In this document: positions 19,101-27,053 of the stretch, in pieces | How the letters are laid out: each line of letters opens with the position of its first letter | Numbering within the stretch: position 1 is the first letter of the stretch | Origin: Chromatocurvus halotolerans | Lineage (GTDB): Bacteria; Pseudomonadota; Gammaproteobacteria; Pseudomonadales; Halieaceae | Length of the DNA stretch: 55,694 nt | Direction of reading: 5' to 3' | NCBI RefSeq assembly: GCF_004340525.1 | Contig: NZ_SLWX01000020.1 | Coordinates: forward strand, 1-55,694 | Notes under the pieces: generated by a model | Database searches by the model: none | Seen by the model: only the letters and a program-made list of their open reading frames with translations | Told to the model about the DNA's origin: nothing | Made by a program: the position numbers and the translations under genes

Positions 19101-19298
19101 GCAGTCTGCGTAAAGGTCTCCGTGCTCCATGTAGAGATAGGTCGTATAGATATGCCGGCCGGACCCCTGGACTTCCGCCACAATCGTGTCCTGCATGACA
19201 CTGACCAGGTTGACCCTGCCCTGCAGATAGTAGGCCTTGCCGCGCTTGAGCGTGCTTGCGCTGACCATGTTCTCGATGTGCCGGTGATTGAAGTGCAT
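16149..19298 (-). CDS. SWIM zinc-finger SNF2-family helicase/ATPase
   Basis: This is a double-stranded DNA translocase of the SNF2 superfamily, target unknown. The 1049-residue product (ATG at 19298; a GTG at 19337 would add 13 residues) has an N-terminal SWIM zinc finger (C66, C68, C74, H76), a long middle region (about 100-560) and a two-lobed ATPase. Walker A is DDMGLGKT near residue 611, the Walker B box is DEAQ near 706, and motif VI RAYRIGQ is near 988. Family members are often called RapA-like, but the SWIM finger distinguishes this type. It is divergent from the SOS-controlled DUF222-HNH gene. A role in DNA repair, chromatin-like remodelling or defence is inference. Confidence 0.93.
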   Translation of the reverse strand: MHFNHRHIENMVSASTLKRGKAYYLQGRVNLVSVMQDTIVAEVQGSGRHIYTTYLYMEHGDLYADCSCPVTHDCKHGVATAFAWLADGASTTRAPSPLDAWFDKLQEQHSADPAAPQPARHHLLYTLRWGAGHTDLDVHKAYLRKDGQWSQMQRYNADAGYLGYFRPDFMHAEDETLLELLRPFRHSYGYRLQNDVGGRALQKALHTGRLHVEHFPQALVRGPQRRALWHWGELKDGMQLQCQPEGLEEWHIINTEPPHYVDPARGEVGLLDGPLPSRLLCLLQDMPPVPREQMTRVALQLRQHFDREQLPLPEEPEVTDVDTPVPQLTLVAADSRDGIRVPGLLLDFHYGPVRVSPDYVKQDATDTLHEIDGHSWRVQRDWEQETAFCDRVADLGLALDPGIGSWSHVWLPDVAAHVGEILPFWRRLEANRFPELQAAGWHIDTDPSYSLPTEPVQVDTILRDGERHWFDFELKLSAGNRQLSTDAVVGAWLEMGAPEEFMLPHESGWLEIDTRSLRALRDLIESLFGEHSLNGPLPLPAFRAAQLPGPDILEDRGAPLTRKLAQQLREFQGLQPVPASPQLQATLRPYQQQGLDWLYFLFSHGFGGILADDMGLGKTVQTLALVQHLKDCGELTGPALILAPTSVAGNWLREIEGFCPGLRSLLIHGPTRHGSFARIAGVDIVITTYPLLLRDHEQYAEHAFSLLVLDEAQVVKNPGTKLARRVRSIRAGCRLCLTGTPLENHLGELWALMDVALPGLLGGQQAFRQQFRLPIEERGDRERQLQLATRVAPFLLRRTKAEVATELQPKTELVQYVELAGQQRALYESIRMSMQKRIRQLVARQGMARSHIQFLDALLKLRQACIDPRLVKLDKAADIRESAKLAWLRENLPQLVEEGRRLLVFSQFTQVLSLVEEELKPLHIAYSKLTGQTRKRQEAIDRFQNGDVPVFLISLKAGGSGLNLTAADVVIHLDPWWNPAVEAQASDRAYRIGQDKPVFVYKLIAADTVEERIQTLQAQKRALADTLFSDTGAAGLPQDGESLLALLEP

Positions 19299-19510
19299 CT
19301 GCTGTCTTGGCGTGTCGGGAGGCGATAATAGTGGCACAGTTCGGCGCAGGTGGGGAGGTCCGGGTTGCTCGAAGGCGTCTGTCCGGGTGGCCGCCTGCCT
19401 GCTCGAGGGGGCGGCGCGTCGTGTGGACGAATTTGACAGATCAGCGTCTTTGGGTCTGTGGCGATCACCAGCTAATAGTACTGTATATACATACAGTACT
19501 GAGGTGTGTC
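19299..19510. promoter_or_regulatory. Divergent promoter region of SNF2 and DUF222-HNH genes
   Basis: The 212 bases between the two divergent starts hold the LexA box described separately, close to the rightward gene. For the rightward gene a TTGGGT (19450-19455) and TAATAG (19473-19478) at 17-base spacing are a possible -35 and -10 pair; the LexA box would then cover the transcription start. Confidence 0.45.
19479..19498. promoter_or_regulatory. LexA (SOS) box
   Basis: The sequence fits the gammaproteobacterial LexA consensus: CTGT, eight AT-rich bases, ACAG, flanked by TA on each side. The ten-base arms AGTACTGTAT (19477-19486) and ATACAGTACT (19491-19500) are perfect inverted repeats around a four-base spacer. 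It ends about a dozen bases before the DUF222-HNH start codon, so LexA binding should block transcription of that gene until DNA damage. Confidence 0.88.
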
Positions 19511-21001
19511 ATGGGCATGCATGCGCTTGTGGGGAATGGTGGCCATCGGCTCGATGGTGTGCAGCTGGGCCAGGCGATAGCCCTGCTCTCGGCGCAGATC
19601 AATTCCGCGAATCACCGTCTGCTGCAGATGATTGCCGAGTTTGATCGCTGTGGCGGCTGGCGCGCCGGGGGAGCGATGCGTTCCTGTGCCCACTGGCTGG
19701 CGGCGCGCTGTGGCATTTCACTGGGAGCGGCGCGGGAAAAGGTACGGGTGGCCCGGCAGTTGACCGTGTTGCCCGAGATCAGCGAGGCGTTCTCGGGGGG
19801 CGGTATTTCCTACTCCAAGGTGCGTGCCATCACCCGGGTGGCCACGCCGGAGAACGAGGGCTTCATGGTGAATCTGGCAGAGCAGAACAGTGCCGGCCAC
19901 CTCGAGAGACTGGTGGGGCGGTATGAGCCGGTGCCCGAACCCGGACTGGCGGGCTTGCTGGACCTCGCATCGGAAGAGATAGAGCCTGCAGCGCAGGCGC
20001 CCGAGGCGCAGTCTGGGCCAGGATCTTCAGACGATGCGCGCTGCAGCGATGCGCCGCCGGCGCTGGATGCCGAGGCCGCGCGTGAACTGGCCCGCGAGCT
20101 CTGGTGGTTCCAGGACGAGGACGGTATGTGGATTATTCACGCCAGATTGCCCCCGGAGCAGGGGCAACTGGTCATGAAGGCGCTGCAGGCCGTGGCCCGA
20201 CCCCTGGAAGAGGCGCGGCAGGACGAGTGGAAGGCGAAGCAGCAGGCACGCATGCAGGCGGTCGCCCGCAAGATTCTGCAGCGGCGCGAGGTTCAAGCCG
20301 TGGAGTCAACTGACTCCCAGTCCCGGTCCCAGTGCGGGGCGCGGGCGCAGGCGCAATCATCGGACGAACAGGCAGCTTCAAAGAACAGCGCAGGCGAACC
20401 CCTGCCGGATCACCTGGCGTACGCGCGTGCGGAGGAGAGAATCTCTGCAGAAACGTTTTCGCAGCACATGAACCAGATACGAGCGGATGCGTTGATGAAC
20501 ATGGTTGAGCACTTTCTCGCCACCGGTCCGGATTGCCGTGGGTTGCAGGCACTGAAGGGCGCGGAGCGGTGTCAGGTGGTCATGCATGTAGATCTCAATA
20601 CCTTGCGCGAGCAACGCTCCGGCATGTGCTGTACGCACGGACGGGCACACTATGAGGATAAACCGTGGCTGTCGCCGACTATCGCGCGGCGGGTCAGTTG
20701 CGATGCTTCGCTGGTAACCGTGCTGGAGGATGATGCAGGCAAGGTGCTGAATGTGGGCCGCAGATCGCGAATCGTACCGGAGCACATTCGTCGTGCCCTG
20801 CGTGAGCGGGACGGGGTCTGTCAGTATCCCGGCTGCCAGGAATCCGAGTTCGTCGATGCCCATCACATCCGGCACTGGGCCGAGGGTGGGGAAACGCGAT
20901 TGGACAACCTCGTGACCCTGTGTCGGTTCCACCATCGGCAGCTCCACCGCGGCTGCTTCGATATCCGGTTGAATGGCGACTCCGCGGAGATCGTGACGTG
21001 A
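19511..21001 (+). CDS. DUF222/13E12-type HNH endonuclease, SOS-controlled
   Basis: The 496-residue protein has an N-terminal DUF222 (13E12 repeat) region (about 15-190), a charged low-complexity Gln/Ser/Ala linker (about 265-300) and a C-terminal HNH nuclease with a CxxxxC zinc pair (VCQYPGC), DAHHIRHW, the Asn in RLDN and LCRFHHRQLH. The family is known in actinobacteria as the 13E12 repeat family; its substrate is not established. The ATG at 19511 is preceded by GAGG at six bases and by a perfect LexA box. In Mycobacterium tuberculosis several 13E12 genes are also LexA-regulated, from memory. It is divergent from a SNF2 gene and upstream of trpG, and may be mobile or a damage-induced nuclease. 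Confidence 0.92.
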   Translation: MGMHALVGNGGHRLDGVQLGQAIALLSAQINSANHRLLQMIAEFDRCGGWRAGGAMRSCAHWLAARCGISLGAAREKVRVARQLTVLPEISEAFSGGGISYSKVRAITRVATPENEGFMVNLAEQNSAGHLERLVGRYEPVPEPGLAGLLDLASEEIEPAAQAPEAQSGPGSSDDARCSDAPPALDAEAARELARELWWFQDEDGMWIIHARLPPEQGQLVMKALQAVARPLEEARQDEWKAKQQARMQAVARKILQRREVQAVESTDSQSRSQCGARAQAQSSDEQAASKNSAGEPLPDHLAYARAEERISAETFSQHMNQIRADALMNMVEHFLATGPDCRGLQALKGAERCQVVMHVDLNTLREQRSGMCCTHGRAHYEDKPWLSPTIARRVSCDASLVTVLEDDAGKVLNVGRRSRIVPEHIRRALRERDGVCQYPGCQESEFVDAHHIRHWAEGGETRLDNLVTLCRFHHRQLHRGCFDIRLNGDSAEIVT

Positions 21002-21008
21002 TCTCCGC
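20984..21008 (+). terminator. Hairpin across the stop codon of the HNH gene
   Basis: GCGGAGATC (20984-20992) and GATCTCCGC (21000-21008) are perfect nine-base arms around a seven-base loop, with the TGA stop inside. No U-run follows, so it is not a standard intrinsic terminator. It may act in mRNA stability or as a weak stop. Confidence 0.4.
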
Positions 21009-21281
21009 AGAGATTCGCCAGCAATGCCCGCTCTGGCTGCAGACCTGCCCCTGGCAGCCTGACCTGGTTCATGACATGTCGTTTTATCGACCTAACCGGC
21101 GAGCTGCGTCTGTCCAGCGGGAGTTTTCCCCGGCTGGCCCCGGAAGCGGTGATATCATTGCGCCGCACACTCGCAGCGTCGAGTTGCGTGCGAAACCGCG
21201 GTATGGTGACGCCCGGCGGCGAGGGTTTGACGCCCGATGTGACGGGGTTATAGGCGCGGTCGGAAAACGAAAGGGGGCCCA
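21002..21281. other. Intergenic region before trpG
   Basis: These 280 bases should contain the trpGDC promoter. A possible short peptide here has no Trp codon run, and no attenuator hairpins stand out. Nothing else is recognisable apart from the hairpin at its left end. Confidence 0.4.
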
Positions 21282-21878
21282 GTGCCACGAATTCTCATGA
21301 TTGACAACTACGACTCCTTTACCTGGAATGTCGTGCAATACCTGGGCGAGCTCGGCGCCGATGTCACTGTGCTGCGTAACGACGAGGTGAGCGTTGCACA
21401 GATCGAGGCCATGGCGCCGGAGCGTATTGTGATTTCCCCGGGCCCCTGTGCGCCGGACCAGGCCGGTGTGTCGATGGCCGCCATTGAGGCTTTCGCGGGT
21501 CGTATTCCGTTGCTGGGTATCTGTCTGGGCCACCAGTGCATCGGGCAGGTCTATGGCGGCAGGGTGGTGCGCGCCGGTAGCGGCGTCATGCACGGCAAGA
21601 CCTCGGCGATTTACCATGGCGGCGAGGGTGTATTCCGGGATCTTGCCCGGCCGTTCACGGCCACGCGCTACCACAGCCTGGTGGTCGAGCAGGCCAGCGT
21701 TCCGGCTTGCCTTGAGATCACTGCCTGGACAGAAACAGAAAACGGCGAGCGGGAGGAAATCATGGGCCTGCGCCATCGCGAACTGGCAGTAGAGGGCGTA
21801 CAGTTCCACCCCGAGTCCATCCTGACGGAGCACGGCCACGACCTGTTGCGCAATTTTCTGACGCAAAGCCCGAGGTAG
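21282..21878 (+). CDS. trpG: Anthranilate synthase component II (glutamine amidotransferase) TrpG
   Basis: TrpG releases ammonia from glutamine and channels it to TrpE. The 198-residue class I amidotransferase has the nucleophile C81 (GICLGHQ) and the His/Glu pair H176 and E178 (VQFHPES). The GTG start at 21282 is preceded by AAGGGGG. Such proteins often also serve para-aminobenzoate synthesis as PabA, so dual use is possible. It is first in a tight trpG-trpD-trpC operon: trpD starts five bases after its stop. Confidence 0.97.
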   Translation: MPRILMIDNYDSFTWNVVQYLGELGADVTVLRNDEVSVAQIEAMAPERIVISPGPCAPDQAGVSMAAIEAFAGRIPLLGICLGHQCIGQVYGGRVVRAGSGVMHGKTSAIYHGGEGVFRDLARPFTATRYHSLVVEQASVPACLEITAWTETENGEREEIMGLRHRELAVEGVQFHPESILTEHGHDLLRNFLTQSPR

Positions 21879-21883
21879 CGAGA

Positions 21884-22921
21884 ATGCAGATCAAGAAAGC
21901 CCTGTCGGTGCTTGCCGAGCGACAGGACCTCAGCCGCGAGGACATGACGTCCGTCATGACCGAGGTCATGTCGGGCGCCGCCACGGATGCGCAGATCGGC
22001 GCACTGCTCATGGCGTTGCGCATGAAGGGTGAAACCATCGATGAGATCGCCGCGGCGGCAGCGGTGATGCGCAGTCTGGCAACACCGGTTCCGGTGAGCG
22101 GCGACAATCTGGTGGACCTGGTGGGTACCGGTGGCGACGGTGCCAATCTGTTCAACGTTTCCACTGCCGCTACCTTTGTGGTCGCGGCGGCGGGTGCGCA
22201 GGTGGCCAAGCACGGCAATCGTTCGGTTTCCAGCACCAGCGGCAGCTCGGATGTGCTGGAGACGCTGGGAGCCCCGCTGGACCTGACTCCGACGGAAGTG
22301 GCCCGCGCCATCAACGAGGTGGGTGTGGGCTTCATGTTCGCGCCGGTCTATCACAGCGCCATGCGCCACGCGGTGGGTCCGCGCCGCGAGCTGGGCCTGC
22401 GTACCCTGTTCAATGTTCTGGGTCCACTGACCAACCCCGCCGGTGTGAAGCGGCAGGTGATTGGCGTGTTCGACGCCGCGCTGTGTGAGCCACTCGCCGG
22501 CGCGATGAAAGCGCTGGGAAGCGTGCACGTGCTGGTCGTCCATGGCGACGGCGGTCTTGATGAGATTGCGCTTTCCGGACCAACCCGGGTTGCAGAACTG
22601 TACGATGGTGTCGTGCGCAGCTACGAGATTGCGCCGGAAGATTTCGGCCTGCAGGCGCAATCTCTCGATGGGTTGTCGGTGGCCAGCGCCGAGGAGTCTG
22701 CGGCGCTTATCCGCGCGGCCCTGGGTGGCCAGGCCTCGGCAGGCAAAGCGGCTGATCTGATTGCGCTGAATGCCGGCGCCACCATCTATGTCAGCGGTAT
22801 TGCCGGCAGCATTCGCGATGGAGTGAGGATGGCCGAGGACCTGATCGCCACCGGACAGGCGGGGGAAAAGCTCAAGGCCTTTATCGATTTTACGAAACTC
22901 ATGAGGGAGGAACGCGAGTGA
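21884..22921 (+). CDS. trpD: Anthranilate phosphoribosyltransferase TrpD
   Basis: TrpD joins anthranilate to phosphoribosyl pyrophosphate, the second step of tryptophan synthesis. The 345-residue product has the PRPP-binding GTGGDG (81-86) and KHGNR (109-113) motifs and the helical N-terminal domain. Its stop codon overlaps the trpC start as TGATG, which signals translational coupling. Length and motifs are normal. Confidence 0.98.
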   Translation: MQIKKALSVLAERQDLSREDMTSVMTEVMSGAATDAQIGALLMALRMKGETIDEIAAAAAVMRSLATPVPVSGDNLVDLVGTGGDGANLFNVSTAATFVVAAAGAQVAKHGNRSVSSTSGSSDVLETLGAPLDLTPTEVARAINEVGVGFMFAPVYHSAMRHAVGPRRELGLRTLFNVLGPLTNPAGVKRQVIGVFDAALCEPLAGAMKALGSVHVLVVHGDGGLDEIALSGPTRVAELYDGVVRSYEIAPEDFGLQAQSLDGLSVASAEESAALIRAALGGQASAGKAADLIALNAGATIYVSGIAGSIRDGVRMAEDLIATGQAGEKLKAFIDFTKLMREERE

Positions 22922-23724
22922 TGGCGGCTACCCGCGTACCCGCTGTACTGCGGGATATTCTGCGTCGAAAGCGTGAAGAGGTCAGCGAGCGACGTGGCAG
23001 GCGATCGCTGGCATCCCTCGAGTCGGCCATTACCGAGCAGTCGGCGCCGCGGGGCTTTGCCGGGGCGGTGCAGGACGCTGCGGGTGAGCCACGTTCCGCG
23101 GTGATTGCCGAGGTGAAGAAGGCATCGCCCAGCAAGGGCCTCATTCGCCCGGACTTTGATCCGCCGCAGATCGCCGCAAGCTATGAGCGCGGCGGTGCCG
23201 CCTGCCTGTCGGTGTTGACCGATGTCGACTTTTTCCAGGGCGCCGATGACTATCTGCGTGAGGCTCGTGCTGCCTGCGGGCTGCCGGTGTTGCGCAAGGA
23301 TTTTGTCATCGATCCCTATCAGGTGGTGGAGGCCCGCGCCCTCGGTGCCGATGCCATTCTGCTGATCGTTGCGGCTCTGGAGCAGGAGCAGATGCTCGAG
23401 CTCGCCGCGGCGGCAACCGAGGTTGGCTGCGACGTGCTGGTGGAAATCCACGACCGCGCCGAGCTGGATCGCGCGCTCGACGTGAAATCCAGGCTGCTGG
23501 GCATCAATAACCGCGATCTGCGTACCTTCACTTCGACACTCGACACGACATTCGCGCTGCTGCCCCATGTGCCTGCCGACCGGACGGTGATCACGGAGAG
23601 TGCGATACACACTCGCGAAGATGTTGCGCGCATGCGGGATGCCGGTGTAAACGCCTTTCTCGTGGGAGAGGCCTTTATGCGGGCGAAGGAGCCCGGAGAG
23701 AAATTGCGTGAGCTGTTTGCCTGA
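22921..23724 (+). CDS. trpC: Indole-3-glycerol phosphate synthase TrpC
   Basis: TrpC closes the indole ring in the fourth step of the pathway. The 267-residue TIM barrel shows [12 protein letters not shown] near residue 62, a family signature with the catalytic lysine, then LRKDFVID and [10 protein letters not shown]. TrpF is not fused to it. The ATG at 22921 overlaps the trpD stop; an in-frame GTG lies three bases earlier. crp/vfr follows convergently, as in Pseudomonas. Confidence 0.97.
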   Translation: MAATRVPAVLRDILRRKREEVSERRGRRSLASLESAITEQSAPRGFAGAVQDAAGEPRSAVIAEVKKASPSKGLIRPDFDPPQIAASYERGGAACLSVLTDVDFFQGADDYLREARAACGLPVLRKDFVIDPYQVVEARALGADAILLIVAALEQEQMLELAAAATEVGCDVLVEIHDRAELDRALDVKSRLLGINNRDLRTFTSTLDTTFALLPHVPADRTVITESAIHTREDVARMRDAGVNAFLVGEAFMRAKEPGEKLRELFA

Positions 23725-23797
23725 GCTCGGTCTGTCTGACCTCGCTTAACTCTCCCGGTGCGCGCATTGCCGAGGAGGCGTCGCCTACCAGGACGGT

Positions 23798-24445
23798 TCA
23801 GCGGGTGCCGTACACCACAATGGTCTTGCCTGACACCGACACCAGCCCGTTTTCATCCAGCGCTTTGAGCACGCGCCCCGCCATTTCCCGGGAGCAGCCC
23901 GCAATCTTGCCCAGCTCCTGACGGGTAATCTTGATCTGCATGCCATCAGGATGGGTCATGGCATCGGGCTGCTTGCTCAGGTCGAGCAGGGTATGGGCGA
24001 TACGCCCGGACACGTCGACAAAGGCGAGATCGCGCAGCTTTACCGTGGTGCGTCGCAGCCGCACGGCCATCTGCCGGGCAATGGCGAACAGGATGTCGGG
24101 GAAGCGATCCTTGATCTGCAGGAAGCGTTCGTAGGAAATCTCGGCCACCACACAGTGCGTGCGAGCCTCCACAAAGGCGCTCCGCTCCTGCTCGCTGTCG
24201 TCAAAAAGCCCCATCTCGCCAAAGAAATCCGCCATATTCAGGTAGCTGACGACCATCTTGTGGTCTTCATCGTCCTCGTCCTGGACCAGCACGGAAACGG
24301 AGCCGTCAAGGATCAGAAACAGCCGATCACTGGCCTCACCCTGTTCGAGGATGACGCTTTTTGCCTTGTATTCCTTGTTCTGGCAGAAACGGAGGAATTG
24401 CTCGATGTTCGGCAGGGCGTTGATCACCTGGGGCCTGAGAACCAT
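23798..24445 (-). CDS. crp: cAMP-receptor protein/Vfr-type global regulator
   Basis: This cAMP-binding transcription factor has 215 residues. The N-terminal cyclic-nucleotide domain carries the phosphate-cassette pattern FFGEMGLF followed by ERSA, and the C-terminal helix-turn-helix reads TRQELGKIAGCSREMAGRVLK. Length and sequence style match Vfr of Pseudomonas as well as CRP. I start at the ATG at 24445 rather than the GTG at 24457 because AGGTG lies upstream at workable spacing and the N-terminus then fits the family. It is convergent with trpC and divergent from osmC. Confidence 0.95.
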   Translation of the reverse strand: MVLRPQVINALPNIEQFLRFCQNKEYKAKSVILEQGEASDRLFLILDGSVSVLVQDEDDEDHKMVVSYLNMADFFGEMGLFDDSEQERSAFVEARTHCVVAEISYERFLQIKDRFPDILFAIARQMAVRLRRTTVKLRDLAFVDVSGRIAHTLLDLSKQPDAMTHPDGMQIKITRQELGKIAGCSREMAGRVLKALDENGLVSVSGKTIVVYGTR

Positions 24446-24564
24446 GGATGCTGTCACCTGTGTCTACAAAAGCGACTCGATCATAACCCACGCGGGCGAC
24501 GAGTAAAAATGGTTTAGACTAGGGCTTTTCGGTGCGAGGCACTGATCAGTCTGGGGAGTGATAA

Positions 24565-25002
24565 ATGCAGGCAACGGTGAAGTGGCTGGACGGGGCCATG
24601 TTTGTGGGCGAGTCGGGCAGTGGACACACGGTGGTCATGGACGGGCCAGAGGACCTGGGCGGGCGCAACCATGCGGTGAGGCCGATGGAAATGCTGCTGC
24701 TGGGCACCGGCGGCTGCTCCATCTACGACGTGCTGAGCATGCTCAGAAAATCGCGTCAGGCGGTAACGGATTGCCGGGTAGAGCTGCAGGCCGAGCGCGC
24801 CGATGCTGTGCCTGCGGTGTTCACCCGGATCAACATGCACTTTGTAGTGACGGGGCATTCATTGAAAGAAAGCCAGGTGCAGCGTGCGGTGGAGCTGTCG
24901 GCAGAAAAGTACTGCTCCGCCTCGATCATGCTGGGTGCGGCAGGGGTCGAGATTACCCACAGCCTGGAGATTGTGGCCGCCGACGCGCCTCAGACCCAGT
25001 AA
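24565..25002 (+). CDS. OsmC/Ohr-family redox protein (YhfA-like)
   Basis: OsmC-fold proteins reduce organic or fatty-acid hydroperoxides with a pair of cysteines. The 145-residue product has those at C51 (GTGGCSIYDVLSM) and C117 (EKYCSASIML). The pattern, including NHAVRPMEMLL, fits the YhfA subgroup that sits beside crp in Pseudomonas. The ATG at 24565 follows a GGGGAG ribosome site. The end overlaps coq7 by 13 bases tail to tail. The physiological substrate is unknown. Confidence 0.93.
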   Translation: MQATVKWLDGAMFVGESGSGHTVVMDGPEDLGGRNHAVRPMEMLLLGTGGCSIYDVLSMLRKSRQAVTDCRVELQAERADAVPAVFTRINMHFVVTGHSLKESQVQRAVELSAEKYCSASIMLGAAGVEITHSLEIVAADAPQTQ

Positions 25003-25727
25003 CTGCTGCGCGTCATGACCTGCGACACCAGCGCCATGACCTCTTTCACCGGGCGCGGGAAATCCGCGCCGCCGGCTGCCAGAGCGTTGTCGCCATGGCG
25101 CTGCTCATCTTGCAGCATCTGCTGGAGAATCAGCTGCGACTTTCGGTCATCATCCGGCAGCTGGCGCAGGTGCTCCTTGAGGTGGTTGCAGACACGCTCT
25201 TCCGTGGCGGCGACAAACCCCAGACTCACCTTGTCACCAATCGCGCCGGCGACCGCGCCCAGCGTGAAGGAAAGGCCATACCAGGCAGGGTTGAGGGCGC
25301 TCGGGCGACTGCCAAGCTCGCGCAGTCGCTCGGCGCACCAGACCAGGTGGTCAATTTCTTCCGCTGCGGCCTCGCGCATTTCCTCGCGAACCGTGGGCAG
25401 GCGCGCTGTCAGGGCCTGACCCTGATAGAGGGCCTGGGCGCAGACCTCGCCAGTGTGATTGACGCGCATGAGCCCGGCAACGTGGCGCCGCTCGCGCTCG
25501 CTGAGCCGTGACTCGCTGTGACCGGTGGCGGGAGATTCGCGGCCCGCGCTGTTGCCGCGATTGGCCAGTGTGCGCATCACGGTGTCGGCCTCGCTGATCA
25601 CGCGGTCCAGCAGCGAGAGTCTGCGACCTTCGGGCGGGCGTCGGGCGCCAACGCCTGCGCCGGCATCGTGACGGCGGTGGCTCCGCGGGCTGATATCGGA
25701 AGTGCGGCTGCTGTCACTCACGTGCAT
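24990..25727 (-). CDS. coq7: Demethoxyubiquinone hydroxylase Coq7
   Basis: Coq7 is a membrane-associated diiron monooxygenase that hydroxylates the demethoxy intermediate of ubiquinone synthesis. The 245-residue product has the ferritin-like diiron ligands in HTGEVCAQALYQGQ (E94), EEIDHLVWC (ExxH), ATEERVCNHL and QDEQRHGD (ExxH). The first 38 residues, before SLLDRVISEAD, are Arg- and Ser-rich and not typical of the family. I use the ATG at 25727; a TTG at 25751 would lengthen the extension. It lies 20 bases after purD on the same strand and may be cotranscribed. Confidence 0.95.
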   Translation of the reverse strand: MHVSDSSRTSDISPRSHRRHDAGAGVGARRPPEGRRLSLLDRVISEADTVMRTLANRGNSAGRESPATGHSESRLSERERRHVAGLMRVNHTGEVCAQALYQGQALTARLPTVREEMREAAAEEIDHLVWCAERLRELGSRPSALNPAWYGLSFTLGAVAGAIGDKVSLGFVAATEERVCNHLKEHLRQLPDDDRKSQLILQQMLQDEQRHGDNALAAGGADFPRPVKEVMALVSQVMTRSSYWV

Positions 25728-25747
25728 GTCCTCGAGAGACGCGGTAT

Positions 25748-27031
25748 TCAACTATAGCGCGCGAGGGCTCGCCATCCAATGTCGTGTCGCACCACCATTC
25801 CCTGCCAGTGGATATCGTCGATGGCCCGGTAGCAGCGCTCCCGCGCGACCCTGATGTCCTCGCCCAGGGCGGTCACACAGAGTACGCGCCCGCCATTGGT
25901 GACCACAGAATCCCCCGATACGCCGGTGCCGGCGTGGAAGACCTTGACCTCCTCGGGCCATGCAGCGTCGAGACCGGTAATGGTATCGCCCTTGCGATAA
26001 GACCCCGGATAACCCTCGGCGGCGAGGACCACGCCGATGGCGCAGCGCGTGTCCCAGTCAATCACGGCCTTGTCCAGTTCGCCGTCCAGGGCCTGGTCGC
26101 ACAGGAACAGCAGATCGGAGCGCAGACGCATGAGCACCGGCTGCGTCTCCGGGTCGCCGAAGCGACAGTTGAACTCGATCACTTTCGGCGTGCCGTCGGC
26201 GGTAATCATCAGACCGGCGTATAAAAAGCCGGTGTAGGGTATGCCTTCCGCCGCCATGCCGCGCACGGTGGGCAGAATGACCTCGTTCATGATCCGCTCA
26301 TGGGTAATGGCGTCCACTACCGGTGCCGGGGAATAGGCTCCCATGCCGCCGGTGTTCGGACCGGTGTCGCCTTCACCGATGCGCTTGTGGTCCTGGCTGG
26401 TGGCCAGGGGCAGGACGTTGCTGCCGTCTGCCATGACAATGAAGCTGGCCTCCTCGCCATCAAGGAATTCCTCGATGACCACCCGCGCACCCGCAGCCCC
26501 CAGGGCATTTCCCGACAGCATGTCAGTGACGGCAGCTTCCGCCTCATTCAGCGTCGTCGCTACCACCACACCCTTGCCGGCAGCAAGGCCATCGGCCTTG
26601 ACGACAATCGGTGCGCCCTGTTCTCGAAGGTAGTCCAGTGCCGGCTGCAGTTCGGTAAAGCAGGCATAGGCCGCGGTGGGAATGCCGTGGCGATCGAGAA
26701 AGGCCTTGGTAAAGGATTTGGAGCCCTCAAGTTGTGCCGCCGCCGCACTGGGACCAAAGCAGCGCAGGCCACGCTCGGTGAAAAAATCCACGACGCCATC
26801 CACCAGCGGCGCTTCCGGGCCAACCACGGTAAGAGCAATATCGTGTCCCGTCGCGAAGTCGGCGAGGGCGGCGAAATCCCTGGAGTCCAGCGAGACGTTC
26901 TGCACCCCCGGTTCGCGCGCTGTGCCGGCATTGCCGGGTGCCACATAGACAGTCGCGACGCGCGGTGATGCCGCGAGTTTCCAGGCAAGTGCGTGCTCGC
27001 GCCCGCCACCGCCCAATACCAGTACGTTCAT
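25748..27031 (-). CDS. purD: Phosphoribosylamine-glycine ligase PurD
   Basis: PurD joins glycine to 5-phosphoribosylamine with ATP in purine synthesis. The 427-residue ATP-grasp enzyme begins [15 protein letters not shown] at the ATG at 27031. It shows [22 protein letters not shown], and [12 protein letters not shown], the metal-binding ATP-grasp segment. It follows purH by 22 bases in the same direction, so the two form one operon with fis and dusB. Confidence 0.98.
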   Translation of the reverse strand: MNVLVLGGGGREHALAWKLAASPRVATVYVAPGNAGTAREPGVQNVSLDSRDFAALADFATGHDIALTVVGPEAPLVDGVVDFFTERGLRCFGPSAAAAQLEGSKSFTKAFLDRHGIPTAAYACFTELQPALDYLREQGAPIVVKADGLAAGKGVVVATTLNEAEAAVTDMLSGNALGAAGARVVIEEFLDGEEASFIVMADGSNVLPLATSQDHKRIGEGDTGPNTGGMGAYSPAPVVDAITHERIMNEVILPTVRGMAAEGIPYTGFLYAGLMITADGTPKVIEFNCRFGDPETQPVLMRLRSDLLFLCDQALDGELDKAVIDWDTRCAIGVVLAAEGYPGSYRKGDTITGLDAAWPEEVKVFHAGTGVSGDSVVTNGGRVLCVTALGEDIRVARERCYRAIDDIHWQGMVVRHDIGWRALARYS

Positions 27032-27053
27032 GGCTGCTGTGTCCTGCTGTTGA

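Noticed and set aside
21024-21060. 12-codon frame before trpG as a trp leader
   Set aside because: It also lacks Trp codons.
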